The position numbers and the translations under genes are program-made. Positions 24,825 through 33,232 of a stretch of DNA of 64,000 nt are shown in pieces. How positions within the stretch are numbered: position 1 is the stretch's first letter; every line of letters begins with the position of its first letter. The notes under the pieces were generated by a model. It searched no databases and was not told the DNA's origin. It was given only the letters and a program-made list of their open reading frames with translations. Source of the DNA: Bradyrhizobium niftali (GTDB lineage: Bacteria; Pseudomonadota; Alphaproteobacteria; Rhizobiales; Xanthobacteraceae); the NCBI RefSeq assembly GCF_004571025.1, contig NZ_SPQT01000006.1:124001-188000 (forward strand), read 5' to 3'.

Positions 24825-25424
24825 ATGAACTCGCCCATTTTAAACTCGATCAGCGTTTGGTTTCAGAATTTCGGCAGTCTCACGCCGGGGTCCATAATGG
24901 CAGTCTGCCTCATATTTTTGGCAATGGCGTTTATCGCGCTCCCCCGCGCGCCGCTTATTTGCGCCGCCGGAGCCGCCTTTGGTTGGAAAGTCGCCGTGGT
25001 CATCATATTGAGCGGAACTGTCGGCGCGATCTTGGCTTTCCTAACGTCCCGCTATGTCGCATCGGACTGGTTTCGTCGAAAGCTTGAGAGAAAACCTAAC
25101 TTCGGCGTCGTTGCACAAGCAGTAGACGAAGAAGGCTGGCGCATCGTCGCTCTTATGCGTTTGGGCGTCCCCCTTCCCGGAGCGGTCCAAAACTACCTAT
25201 TCGGTTTGACGAAAATTGACATCTCGTCCTACTCGATCTCGACGCTTGTTTTCACCGCGCCGCAAGTATTTTTGTATTCGTTCTTGGGCGCGACTGGGCG
25301 AGCCTCGCTTCTCGACGAAAATCTGGGCATCTCGCTGGTCGCGATGGCTCTGATCATCGCAATTGTTACCCTGATAGCATGGCGGGTAAAAGCTCTACTG
25401 TCGCGCCGAGCTCCGCTGGCCTAG
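24825..25424 (+). CDS. VTT-domain (SNARE-associated/TVP38-like) membrane protein
   Basis: A 199-residue polytopic protein. Hydrophobic helices flank a DedA/TVP38-like core: FIALPRAPLICAAGAAFGWK, then VGAILAFLTSRYVASDWF, and VALMRLGVPLPGAVQNYLFGLTKI, which has the R-x-(G)-P-x-P pattern of the family. DedA/VTT proteins act in lipid or undecaprenyl-phosphate translocation across membranes. A lipid-carrier role would suit its place at the edge of the polysaccharide region (inference). The start is taken at the ATG at 24825; the ribosome-binding site is weak. Confidence 0.75.
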   Translation: MNSPILNSISVWFQNFGSLTPGSIMAVCLIFLAMAFIALPRAPLICAAGAAFGWKVAVVIILSGTVGAILAFLTSRYVASDWFRRKLERKPNFGVVAQAVDEEGWRIVALMRLGVPLPGAVQNYLFGLTKIDISSYSISTLVFTAPQVFLYSFLGATGRASLLDENLGISLVAMALIIAIVTLIAWRVKALLSRRAPLA

Positions 25425-25512
25425 ATACCAGCGGGCGTTCGAATCATTTCAGCGGCGTCGGGGGATGCCGCTCATTGGGACGTCGCACTCGCGCTGGACA
25501 GAGGTGGAAGTC

Positions 25513-25938
25513 ATGCCGAAAGCTGTCGCAATCTTGCCCGTCGTTTTTGCCATATATTTTCCGATCGCGTGGCACCTAGAGAGCAGTTACAAGCCGCAGG
25601 AGCCCGGTATTCTGCGCCCTCCATTCGCGCATTTCGCGGGGAATGCCTATCTGCGTTACCGGGCCAGTGTGGGAAGCAAGGGTGACACCTCTGCCGAACC
25701 CGAGCGCGCAAGGCTGCAGCTGTTCGAGGACGGTAAGCCACTCGGCCCCGCGCACACTGCGCCCCAGGACGTAAGCCAACTTGGCGCCGGCCGTTTCGCA
25801 TATTTTCAAGTTGGCGAAGATCGGCCCGCCCTGGTTTTCTCGACCTCGGACAACTCCGACCCGAACACCAACGGGCGCACCTACCGCATCAACGATCCGA
25901 GCGCTCGCGATCCTTACGAGGAGCAACGGCGCCGCTAG
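25513..25938 (+). CDS. Hypothetical protein with N-terminal membrane anchor
   Basis: A 141-residue protein with one N-terminal hydrophobic segment (AVAILPVVFAIYFPIAW), likely an uncleaved anchor or signal. The soluble part contains LQLFEDGKPLGPAHTA, VSQLGAGRFAYFQVG and FSTSDNSDPNTNGRTYRI. This block, with its DPNTNGRxY motif, is one I associate with proteins of polysaccharide loci, but no function is known to me. The ATG at 25513 follows GAGGTGGAAG. Secreted or periplasmic location is inferred. Confidence 0.6.
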   Translation: MPKAVAILPVVFAIYFPIAWHLESSYKPQEPGILRPPFAHFAGNAYLRYRASVGSKGDTSAEPERARLQLFEDGKPLGPAHTAPQDVSQLGAGRFAYFQVGEDRPALVFSTSDNSDPNTNGRTYRINDPSARDPYEEQRRR

Positions 25939-26135
25939 GGGCATGGCTTGGAACCAGAAAAATAGCCATCCCAACATTCTTGATCCCACTTGAGCAGACC
26001 AACTACCTTCGTTGACCGATGATTCAATCTTCCAGGGTTCGGCGGACGCTTACCGCGCTGTCTGATAGTTGGCGAAGAGCCAAGCCAAATCGCTTTCACG
26101 GCACCTCGCCCGATCGGCGAGGCTCGCGCTCGCAC

Positions 26136-27368
26136 ATGGATACTTCGGCAAGACTGATCATCGCGTCCCAGCTCTATCCGCCCGACGCGACCACGACGGC
26201 GGTCTATGTCAGCAAGATCGCCGAGAGTCTCGCGAGGGATCGTCAGGTCGTCGTGATCTCGGCGACACAAGGCTCGCACGCGACCGATCAACTCGACAGG
26301 CCCGATATCGTCGAACTCAAGAGCTGGAATCCGCGCAAGTCCGCGATCGTCCAGCGCGCTGCAGCCATCTGCCTTCTTGCGGGCCAGATGTTCTTCTCCG
26401 TCTTCAGGCGGGCAAGGTCGGGCGACATCGTGTTCTGCGTCACGACACCGTTCACCCTGCCCTACACCGTGCTGCTCGCAGCTAGGTTGCGCGGTGCAAA
26501 GACCATGCTGCTGATCTACGACCTGTATCCGGAAGCGCTCGAAGCGGCCGGCATGATCCGTTCCAACTCGTTCATGGCCCGGCTGATCCGCTTGGCCAAC
26601 ACGCTGCTATTCCGGCGGCTGGACGCGATCATCGTGATCGGCCGCGACGTACCGCCGCTGATCGAAAAATATCGGGGCGTCGTCGCAAACCAGCTTCACT
26701 TCATTCCAAACTGGGCACTGATCCCGATCGGATATCGCAAGGCCGACCCGGCCAGCCGCTTCCGCGCGTCGTATCCGTCCAGATTCATCGTCGGCCTGTC
26801 GGGCAATCTCGGCTTCACCCACGCTCCCGCAACGGTTTTCGAAGCGGCCCGCCTGCTGCGGAATGAAACGGACATTCATTTCGTCCTGTCCGGCTGGGGC
26901 GTCGGCTGGGCCGTGCTCAACGACCTCCTGGCCAAGGACAGGCTCGAGAACGTCACGGTCCTTGAGCCGGTAGCCGAAGATGAACTCGTCGAATTCCTGT
27001 CGGCCGCCGATCTCTGGGTCATTCCCTATCGCCGGCATGTCACCGGCGTCTCGATCCCGAGCCGCCTCTACAATATCCTCGCCGTCGGCCGGCCGGTGAT
27101 CGTCACCTCGGAAGCGAATTCGGAAGGCGCGCTCGTGCTCGGTGAAGAGGCGATCGGGTGGGTGGTCCCGCCGGAAAATCCCGCCGAGCTCGCGCGAGCC
27201 ATACGCGAGGCGGCGGACGATCGACAGGCCACAATGGACAAGGGCGTCCGTGCGGCCGACGTCGCCGAAAAATATAGCGAGGAAGTCGCCCTCGCCCGCT
27301 ATCGCAAAGTCGTCAACGGCATCAGCCAAGCGCGGACGCGCCGCAGAGCGCACGCGCCGTACAAGTAG
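26136..27368 (+). CDS. Glycosyltransferase family 4 (WbuB-like)
   Basis: A 410-residue GT-B transferase. The N-terminal acceptor domain opens with RLIIASQLYPPDATTTAVYV and contains LLIYDLYPEALEAAG, a segment typical of WbuB-like enzymes; the C-terminal donor domain has VGLSGNLGFTHAP and SIPSRLYNILAVGRPVIVTSEANSEGA with the conserved Glu. It transfers a nucleotide-activated sugar to a lipid-linked or growing glycan at the cytoplasmic face. The ATG at 26136 is used because the in-frame extension upstream is non-conserved and Arg-rich. Confidence 0.85.
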   Translation: MDTSARLIIASQLYPPDATTTAVYVSKIAESLARDRQVVVISATQGSHATDQLDRPDIVELKSWNPRKSAIVQRAAAICLLAGQMFFSVFRRARSGDIVFCVTTPFTLPYTVLLAARLRGAKTMLLIYDLYPEALEAAGMIRSNSFMARLIRLANTLLFRRLDAIIVIGRDVPPLIEKYRGVVANQLHFIPNWALIPIGYRKADPASRFRASYPSRFIVGLSGNLGFTHAPATVFEAARLLRNETDIHFVLSGWGVGWAVLNDLLAKDRLENVTVLEPVAEDELVEFLSAADLWVIPYRRHVTGVSIPSRLYNILAVGRPVIVTSEANSEGALVLGEEAIGWVVPPENPAELARAIREAADDRQATMDKGVRAADVAEKYSEEVALARYRKVVNGISQARTRRRAHAPYK

Positions 27369-27882
27369 TCACCATGCTTGACGCGCGTCATAAGACGGTG
27401 ACCGGCAACGTCACTCGAGGCTACACTTCCCATGGACACTCTCGGCTACTCGGCCAAGCATTGGCTGGAACAAATCTGTCGAGCTCCACCGAGCGGACAG
27501 CTACCCACGTGGCGTTTGGCCATTCCGCTGAGACTACGTGAATCTTCTCGCGGACGGTGACTTCTGGGTCATCTGTTACTGCCGCACCCGTTTTGGGTTT
27601 CTCTGTGCAGGTTCGATGTTTTCAGTATTTTGCTGTCGAGTGTCCCGCATCGGGCTGCCGCGCGCCGACTTTGAAGGCAGCGTCCTCGCGTGAGAGAATA
27701 TGACAGTTGCGTCGTCCCGCCGGAGCTTCGACACCAATTCTGTGCGGCCCGGCCCCATCGGGCCCGCGAGTTGCGGATGGTTTAAGGGCAACGCCGCCAG
27801 ATTGGCTGCGAAACACACGAGCAAGTGGCGCTAGCGAATGTCATCCTCGCTGCCCGAGGGGACGCTGCTAGTTGCGACACAG
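27369..27882. other. Intergenic stretch, no supported gene
   Basis: A 514-bp gap between the GT4 gene and the convergent methyltransferase gene. Two overlapping minus-strand ORFs (near 27576-27824) are visible, but their translations lack family character and lack ribosome-binding sites. It may hold decayed coding DNA; nothing recognisable was found. Confidence 0.4.
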
Positions 27883-28839
27883 CTACTTAAGCGGCTTTTC
27901 ATACCAGACAAAGTGTGAGAAGCCGTTCTTAGGCCAGCCGCCAGTTTCCTGCTCCAGGATCTTCAGCCCGAACAGATCCGCCAGCGTCTGCAATTCATTT
28001 GCGTGATAAAAACGCGCGATCGGCGTCAGAAAAAAGTCGCCGAACTGTTCCCATGATGGCTCAATCGCGGGAAACCTCCACTTGCCTTGCACAAAGCCCA
28101 GCGTGGCCCAAAGCGCGAGATGATAAGGCGGGAAAACGGTGAACTTCAGAACTCGGTCGCCGACTTTTTTTCCAAACACATGCTGAACCGCCTTCAGGGG
28201 CGGGCTCAGGGCAAAATACAGAGAGCGGTAGAGGTTGTCCCAATTGTAGACTGCATAAAGCATCTTCCCTCCGGGCTTGAGAATGCGAACAAGCTCCATG
28301 AAGCATCGCATCGGATCCGGCGTGTGATGTGTCACTCCGTGCGAGATGACGATGTCGGCGACCTCGTCCGCGACGGGAAGCTTGAGGTTAGAGCCGAGAA
28401 CGCCGTCCGCGTTGAGCGGCGCCCTCTGGATCTGCCGAATCGAGCCATAGGCAAGGTCAATCCCGAACGGCGTTATTCCACGATGCTCCTTGAACGCCTG
28501 GACAATGGCTCCCTTACCACACCCGACTTCGATAACGGTGTCAGACCGCGCGAACAGATAGTCGTATTTTGAGTCCCGCAGCCAGCGTCCCAACGGAAGG
28601 TTGTCGAGATCCATATAGTTGTTGCAGGGCGTCTCATCGTAGTGATCTCGAACGCGGTTGTGGATGCTTTCCGGAATGACCGCCGTCGTTCCCGCATCCG
28701 GACGCAAATCGGCAACATTGCCCATGAAGCCGTAGCGCAGTCCAGACGTCTCGCCACGCAAATGATCTCCCTCGATGGAGAGAGAGCCAAGATCAACGGG
28801 GTCTCGGAGAAAGCTCAGATATTTGGGAACAAGCGACAT
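27883..28839 (-). CDS. Class I SAM-dependent methyltransferase
   Basis: A 318-residue protein. An N-terminal 60-residue region resembles the Trm112-like lead found in some methyltransferases (LSIEGDHLRGETSGLRYGF). Motif I is VIEVGCGKGAIVQAF, followed by GIDLAYGSI, DIVISHGVTHHTPDP and LKPGGKMLYAVYNW, the usual order of the Methyltransf_11 fold. It probably methylates a sugar or lipid intermediate of the surrounding polysaccharide pathway. It is transcribed away from the next gene, leaving a divergent gap of about 300 bp. Confidence 0.85.
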   Translation of the reverse strand: MSLVPKYLSFLRDPVDLGSLSIEGDHLRGETSGLRYGFMGNVADLRPDAGTTAVIPESIHNRVRDHYDETPCNNYMDLDNLPLGRWLRDSKYDYLFARSDTVIEVGCGKGAIVQAFKEHRGITPFGIDLAYGSIRQIQRAPLNADGVLGSNLKLPVADEVADIVISHGVTHHTPDPMRCFMELVRILKPGGKMLYAVYNWDNLYRSLYFALSPPLKAVQHVFGKKVGDRVLKFTVFPPYHLALWATLGFVQGKWRFPAIEPSWEQFGDFFLTPIARFYHANELQTLADLFGLKILEQETGGWPKNGFSHFVWYEKPLK

Positions 28840-29138
28840 CGCATCTCGGCAAAAGCAGAAAACTTCAGGAAAATCCGCAAGGCCGCCGGACCTTAGACTT
28901 CTCCGACTTCGCGAAGCAAGCCTCTTGTTGACAGCACACGCCTCATAACGCGAGTTCAGCGCCGATGTCGAAATACTGCATCAAGCCTATGCCCCGATGG
29001 GCATATCCGCCGTTAAGGCTTGACAACAAAAGGCAAATTCGAAACATGCTACGACCCTGGGACCCTTGCGTGCGAGCCACACCGTGACAAGCAAGCCGAT
29101 GAGCAGTGGCGTCACCGCCCGCTATGCGCGCGGGCGCC
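28840..29138. promoter_or_regulatory. Divergent promoter gap
   Basis: About 300 bp between the divergent methyltransferase and GT39-like genes. It is presumed to hold both promoters. No operator, hairpin or small gene could be assigned with confidence. Confidence 0.35.
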
Positions 29139-30806
29139 ATGTCATTGTCTAGCGATACACCCATGGCCGAGCGCTCCGCGCGCATTCGCCCATCGGTTGC
29201 AGACCCAGCCGATCTCCTGTTTATTACGGCGGTGGCCATCTGGTTGATCCAGGCCGTCTACATGATTGGGCATGTCGACAGCTGGCTCGACGAAGGCCTC
29301 TATCTGATTAAGTCAAGCGAATATTTCAGCGGTCGAGTCCGGCCCTACTCGCTTGAGGACGCGACCGGCTACCCGCCGATCTATTTCTATGTGCTGGGAG
29401 CGGCGCAATGGCTCTTCGGCCACGGACATCTGACGGGGCGGCTCTTGTCCGTCCTGCTCTCCCTGTGCACGCTCGTTCTTCTGCGCAAGAGCGCAGATCG
29501 ATGCCTGGGCAGCCGGCTGGCCGCCGCATTCGCAGTGCTCATTTACGCCGCAAATCCGATGGTCATCGCGTATATGTCGACCGCGACTCCCTACGCGATC
29601 ATCACCCTGCTCACCCTGGCATCGTTTCTGGTCGTCACGGAAACCAAGCCGCTCCACCCCTTGCTGCAATCGGCAAGCTTGGGCGTGCTTGCCGCCGCAC
29701 TCGTCCTGATCAGGCTCAATCTCGCAGCCACGCTGCCGATGTTCGCGGCGCTCCATCTGCTCGCAAGCGGACACGGGCAGAAGCGGGCCTTGGCCACGCT
29801 TGGGGGAGCAGCGCTAGTCGCAGGCGCATGTCTCGGCGTCAGCATCATGATCTTCGGGCACGGCCTCTTCGAAACGCTCACCTTCCTGCCCGGCCTTACT
29901 CAAATTCTCTGGCGCTTTACCGACGTCGGCACCGAAATGCACGACGTCCTCACCCTCACGCGTTCGCCAAACGACTTGCAGTTCAGCTGGCCCGTGGTTC
30001 GCGAGGTCGCGAACCGCTACTTCCTGCAACTCTATCCGGCGCTGCTTCTGCCCGCCATTCCGGGCGGGGTGCTCAGCCTGATGCACTTCCGCCGCATACC
30101 GCTGGCAGGCTTCTGCACGCTGTATTTCGTCGTCATGACGCTCGTTCACCTTCTGGGATCCCAGAGCTATTGCCCGCCCTGCCTGATGGCCTATGCCAAC
30201 TACTTCCTGCCATTTGCGGCCATTCCCGCCGCTCTCTGTCTCGTAACGGTCGGAGCAAGGATCCCCGTTTTCGCGGGCCGCACGGGGCTGATCCTGTTCC
30301 TCCTTGCTGCGGACTACTACGTCGCTTCGAAGAGCAGGCTTGGAATGCTGATCCCCGATTGGTGGACGAACTCACTCGTCAACGTTCAGGCGCTTGCGCA
30401 ATCCCTCAAACCGCTTCTTCCTGACGGCCGCATCCTCGTGCTCTCGGACAAATATCAGCCCGTGCAAGCCGTCTGGCTGGCAGGCCGCTTCATCGAGCCC
30501 TACAGCGTCAGCCTTTTTCCCAACCTGCGCGAGCCTCTGGTCGGTCTCGATGCCGAGACCAAGGCGAAGGCGCGCCATGCTTTGCAGATGCGTGGGTTTC
30601 GCGACGCGACAGCTCTTATCGATGATTTGAACCGACCGACGGCAGCCGTAGCCCTGCAGGAAACGCCTCCGCTGAGTGACATGCTCGCTTTGTATCTCGG
30701 AAAACCCAATGCCGAGCAGGTCGAAAACACGCTTCGCGAGCGTTACAGCAAGATAGGCCACGCATCAGAGGGCGGCGTCACCATCTCCGTCTGGATGCCG
30801 AAATAA
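29139..30806 (+). CDS. GT39-like (PMT/ArnT fold) membrane glycosyltransferase
   Basis: A protein of about 555 residues with some 11-12 membrane helices. After the first helix comes DSWLDEGLYLI, with the Asp-Glu pair that serves as catalytic acid in GT39/GT83 enzymes, then GYPPIYFYVLGAAQWLFG. These enzymes transfer sugars from polyprenyl-phosphate donors on the periplasmic side. The C-terminal 150 residues are soluble. Three in-frame ATGs (29106, 29139, 29163) are possible; 29139 is a compromise. It is followed 4 bp later by a GT4 gene in what looks like an operon. Confidence 0.75.
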   Translation: MSLSSDTPMAERSARIRPSVADPADLLFITAVAIWLIQAVYMIGHVDSWLDEGLYLIKSSEYFSGRVRPYSLEDATGYPPIYFYVLGAAQWLFGHGHLTGRLLSVLLSLCTLVLLRKSADRCLGSRLAAAFAVLIYAANPMVIAYMSTATPYAIITLLTLASFLVVTETKPLHPLLQSASLGVLAAALVLIRLNLAATLPMFAALHLLASGHGQKRALATLGGAALVAGACLGVSIMIFGHGLFETLTFLPGLTQILWRFTDVGTEMHDVLTLTRSPNDLQFSWPVVREVANRYFLQLYPALLLPAIPGGVLSLMHFRRIPLAGFCTLYFVVMTLVHLLGSQSYCPPCLMAYANYFLPFAAIPAALCLVTVGARIPVFAGRTGLILFLLAADYYVASKSRLGMLIPDWWTNSLVNVQALAQSLKPLLPDGRILVLSDKYQPVQAVWLAGRFIEPYSVSLFPNLREPLVGLDAETKAKARHALQMRGFRDATALIDDLNRPTAAVALQETPPLSDMLALYLGKPNAEQVENTLRERYSKIGHASEGGVTISVWMPK

Positions 30807-30810
30807 GCTC

Positions 30811-31959
30811 ATGCGCATTCTCGAAATGAACTATGAGTTTCCACCCGTAGGTGGTGGTGGCGGCAAGGCCACCGAAGACCTGGCAGCGGAGCTTTCGAAG
30901 CTCGGCCACTCGATCCGCGTCCTGACCGCGCGGCAGGGCAATCTGCCCCGACTGGAAACCAGCGCCGGATTCGAGATCGAGCGCATCTTCGCGTTTCGCA
31001 GGCAGCGCGACCGCTGCTCCGTCTGGGAGATGATCGGTTTTATCCTGATGGCCGTTCCAGCGGGGCTGCGAACGGTGCGCACATTTCGTCCGGACGCAAT
31101 CCACGTTCATTTCGCGGTGCCGACCGGTTTCGCGGCGTGGCTGGTTGCAAAGCTCTCGGGCACGCCATACGTCCTGACGGCGCATCTCGGAGACGTTCCG
31201 GGCGGTACGCCGGAACAGACTGACAAGTTCTTCCGCTTGATCAAACCGCTCACTAGGCCAATCTGGCATGGCGCCGCCGCCGTCACGGCCGTCAGTTCAT
31301 TCGTTGCTCGGCTCGCGCGCGACGCCTATGGACTCGAAGCCCTTGTCATTCCGAACGGCGTCGATGTCGGCAAGTCACCGGCAGCCGCTCGCCCGCCCGG
31401 AAGGACCATCAAGCTGATCTTCGCCGGCCGCATGGTGGCGCAAAAGAATCTTGCGTGGGGGCTGAAGCGGCTCGCGGCGGTCAAGGACCGGAACTGGACG
31501 CTCGACCTGTTCGGCGATGGACCGAGCAGAACTGAGCTGGAACGGCATTGTGAGGCGCTCGGCCTCTCTGATCGCGTCGCATTTCACGGCTGGGTCGCAC
31601 CAGAGGAAGTCGATGTTGCAATGTCGCGCTCCGATATCCTGTTCATGCCCTCGCTGAGCGAGGGTCTTTCCCTCGTCGCAGTCAACGCGCTGGCGCACGG
31701 GCTCGCGCTCGCCTGCTCACGCATCGACGGCTTTGCCGACGTGCTCGTCGAGAACGAAAACGGACTTTCGGCGCCGCTCGATGATCCGGAAGGCTTTGAA
31801 CGCGCTCTCGCGCGCATGCTGGACGACAGGGATCAGCTTTTGCGGATGAAGCTCGCCAGCAGCGCCAAGGCAACCTCATTCGACCGCAGGGCGATCGCGG
31901 CCCGCTACGAACAGGTGCTGCGATCAGCATCGTCCAAGCTCAGCCAGAGGCGCAAGTGA
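30811..31959 (+). CDS. Glycosyltransferase family 4
   Basis: A 382-residue GT-B enzyme starting MRILEMNYEFPPVGGGGGKA, the Gly-rich acceptor loop of GT4. The donor domain contains LIFAGRMVAQKNLAWGLKRL, LDLFGDGPSRTELE, VAFHGWVAPEEV and the EGLSLVAVNALAHGL segment with the conserved Glu pair. It is cytoplasmic and retains configuration. Spacing to the upstream and downstream genes is 4 bp each, so it belongs to the 29-37 kb operon. Confidence 0.9.
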   Translation: MRILEMNYEFPPVGGGGGKATEDLAAELSKLGHSIRVLTARQGNLPRLETSAGFEIERIFAFRRQRDRCSVWEMIGFILMAVPAGLRTVRTFRPDAIHVHFAVPTGFAAWLVAKLSGTPYVLTAHLGDVPGGTPEQTDKFFRLIKPLTRPIWHGAAAVTAVSSFVARLARDAYGLEALVIPNGVDVGKSPAAARPPGRTIKLIFAGRMVAQKNLAWGLKRLAAVKDRNWTLDLFGDGPSRTELERHCEALGLSDRVAFHGWVAPEEVDVAMSRSDILFMPSLSEGLSLVAVNALAHGLALACSRIDGFADVLVENENGLSAPLDDPEGFERALARMLDDRDQLLRMKLASSAKATSFDRRAIAARYEQVLRSASSKLSQRRK

Positions 31960-31963
31960 CACA

Positions 31964-33232
31964 ATGCCAGCGCGTCAGTACAAATTCGTAAGTCCACGCG
32001 TCATCCGCGGCAACCGAGGCGACTTGCTCAGCCGATGGGGCATTCTGAGCGCTGTTGCGATGATGACAAAGAGGCCGATTGACGTCTTCTGCTCGCGGCA
32101 GAGCCATTTGCCGCCGATTCCTGCAACGTCGATCCCCTACGGCCCCGTCTATAATCTCTTTCCGCCCCTGAGCGGCTGGCGATCCCTCGCGAAGGCCGAC
32201 GTTGCGCTGTGGACTGGGGGCCTCGACTTGCAAGACGATTCATCGCTCGCCAAGCTGTGCCATACCTGGCTCGTCTTCTTCATCTATCGCCTGCTCGGCC
32301 TCAAGATCGTTTGCGTCTGCCAAGGCGCAGGTCCACTGGAGTCCCGGGTTGGACGCTTTCTTGCGCGGGCGGTGCTCAATCAGACCAAGGTCTTCATGGC
32401 ACGCGACAAGGGCACCTTCGATCTCGTCTTTTCGCTTCGCTCGCGCGCCAAGTTGATCCGCTCCCACGACGGCATCTTCCTGCCAGGATTTGAGCCGCTC
32501 CAACACCCCACCTCGAAGGTATTCGCCGACCTTGAGAAGGCGTCAAAGGAACATCGCGGGCCTCTCATCGCGATCAACATGCGCCTGTGGTTCCACTTCA
32601 CGGGCGGATTCCTCCCGTATCAGTTCGCGAAGGCGTCTTTCCGTGAACGCGCCGACGAACGGATGTCGGCATTCGCGGATGCCTTTGTCACGCTGATCGG
32701 CCGGCTTCGCGCCGAGATGGACGCCCGGGTGGTACTGGTTTCGATGTACGAGCCGGGCATCGAGGAATGGGAAGACGACGCGACGTGGCTCGGCCGGTTG
32801 AAGGCCAGTTTTGCCAATGACCCCGCCGTCATTTTGTGCGAAGATGACCTGTCGATCCCGGAGTTCACTACCCTTATGAACGGTTTCGACCTGGTGATTG
32901 GTACGCGGCTGCACTCGACCCTGGCCGCACTGAGGCAAGGCGTGAGAGCGATCCATCTTTCCTACACACTGAAGGGCAAGGACATCTTCGACAGCCTTGG
33001 GCTGGCGGAGTTCGCGTTCGATCTGAACGGATTCATCGAAGCGCCGGAGGCGGTCTTCGAGCTTGCGCGCGCGACCATCGACCAAGAGGAGCTGCCGGCC
33101 CGGATCGCCGCGATCACCGCGAATGCCATTGCCGAAAACTTGCAAGTGCTGGACCAAGCGCTGGCCGAGGCATGCACCGCCAAGATGGCTTCCGGCGGCC
33201 AGCGATCCCCCGGCAATCCGCGATCATCCTGA
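31964..33232 (+). CDS. Polysaccharide pyruvyl transferase family protein
   Basis: A 422-residue protein with the PS_pyruv_trans plan: RGNRGDLLSRWGIL near the N-terminus, ADVALWTGGLDLQDD, VCVCQGAGPLESRVGR and, in the C-terminal half, DLVIGTRLHSTLAALRQGVRAIHLSY. The G-T-R-L-H-S motif is diagnostic. Such enzymes attach pyruvate ketals from PEP to glycan sugars, giving negative charge. The stop TGA overlaps the ATG of the asparagine-synthase gene (TGATG), implying coupled translation. Confidence 0.88.
   Translation: MPARQYKFVSPRVIRGNRGDLLSRWGILSAVAMMTKRPIDVFCSRQSHLPPIPATSIPYGPVYNLFPPLSGWRSLAKADVALWTGGLDLQDDSSLAKLCHTWLVFFIYRLLGLKIVCVCQGAGPLESRVGRFLARAVLNQTKVFMARDKGTFDLVFSLRSRAKLIRSHDGIFLPGFEPLQHPTSKVFADLEKASKEHRGPLIAINMRLWFHFTGGFLPYQFAKASFRERADERMSAFADAFVTLIGRLRAEMDARVVLVSMYEPGIEEWEDDATWLGRLKASFANDPAVILCEDDLSIPEFTTLMNGFDLVIGTRLHSTLAALRQGVRAIHLSYTLKGKDIFDSLGLAEFAFDLNGFIEAPEAVFELARATIDQEELPARIAAITANAIAENLQVLDQALAEACTAKMASGGQRSPGNPRSS

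Noticed and set aside
27576..27824. Minus-strand ORF of about 80 codons in the gap after the GT4 gene
   Set aside because: No ribosome-binding site, no family character, and an alternative frame is equally open. It may be decayed coding DNA but cannot be supported.
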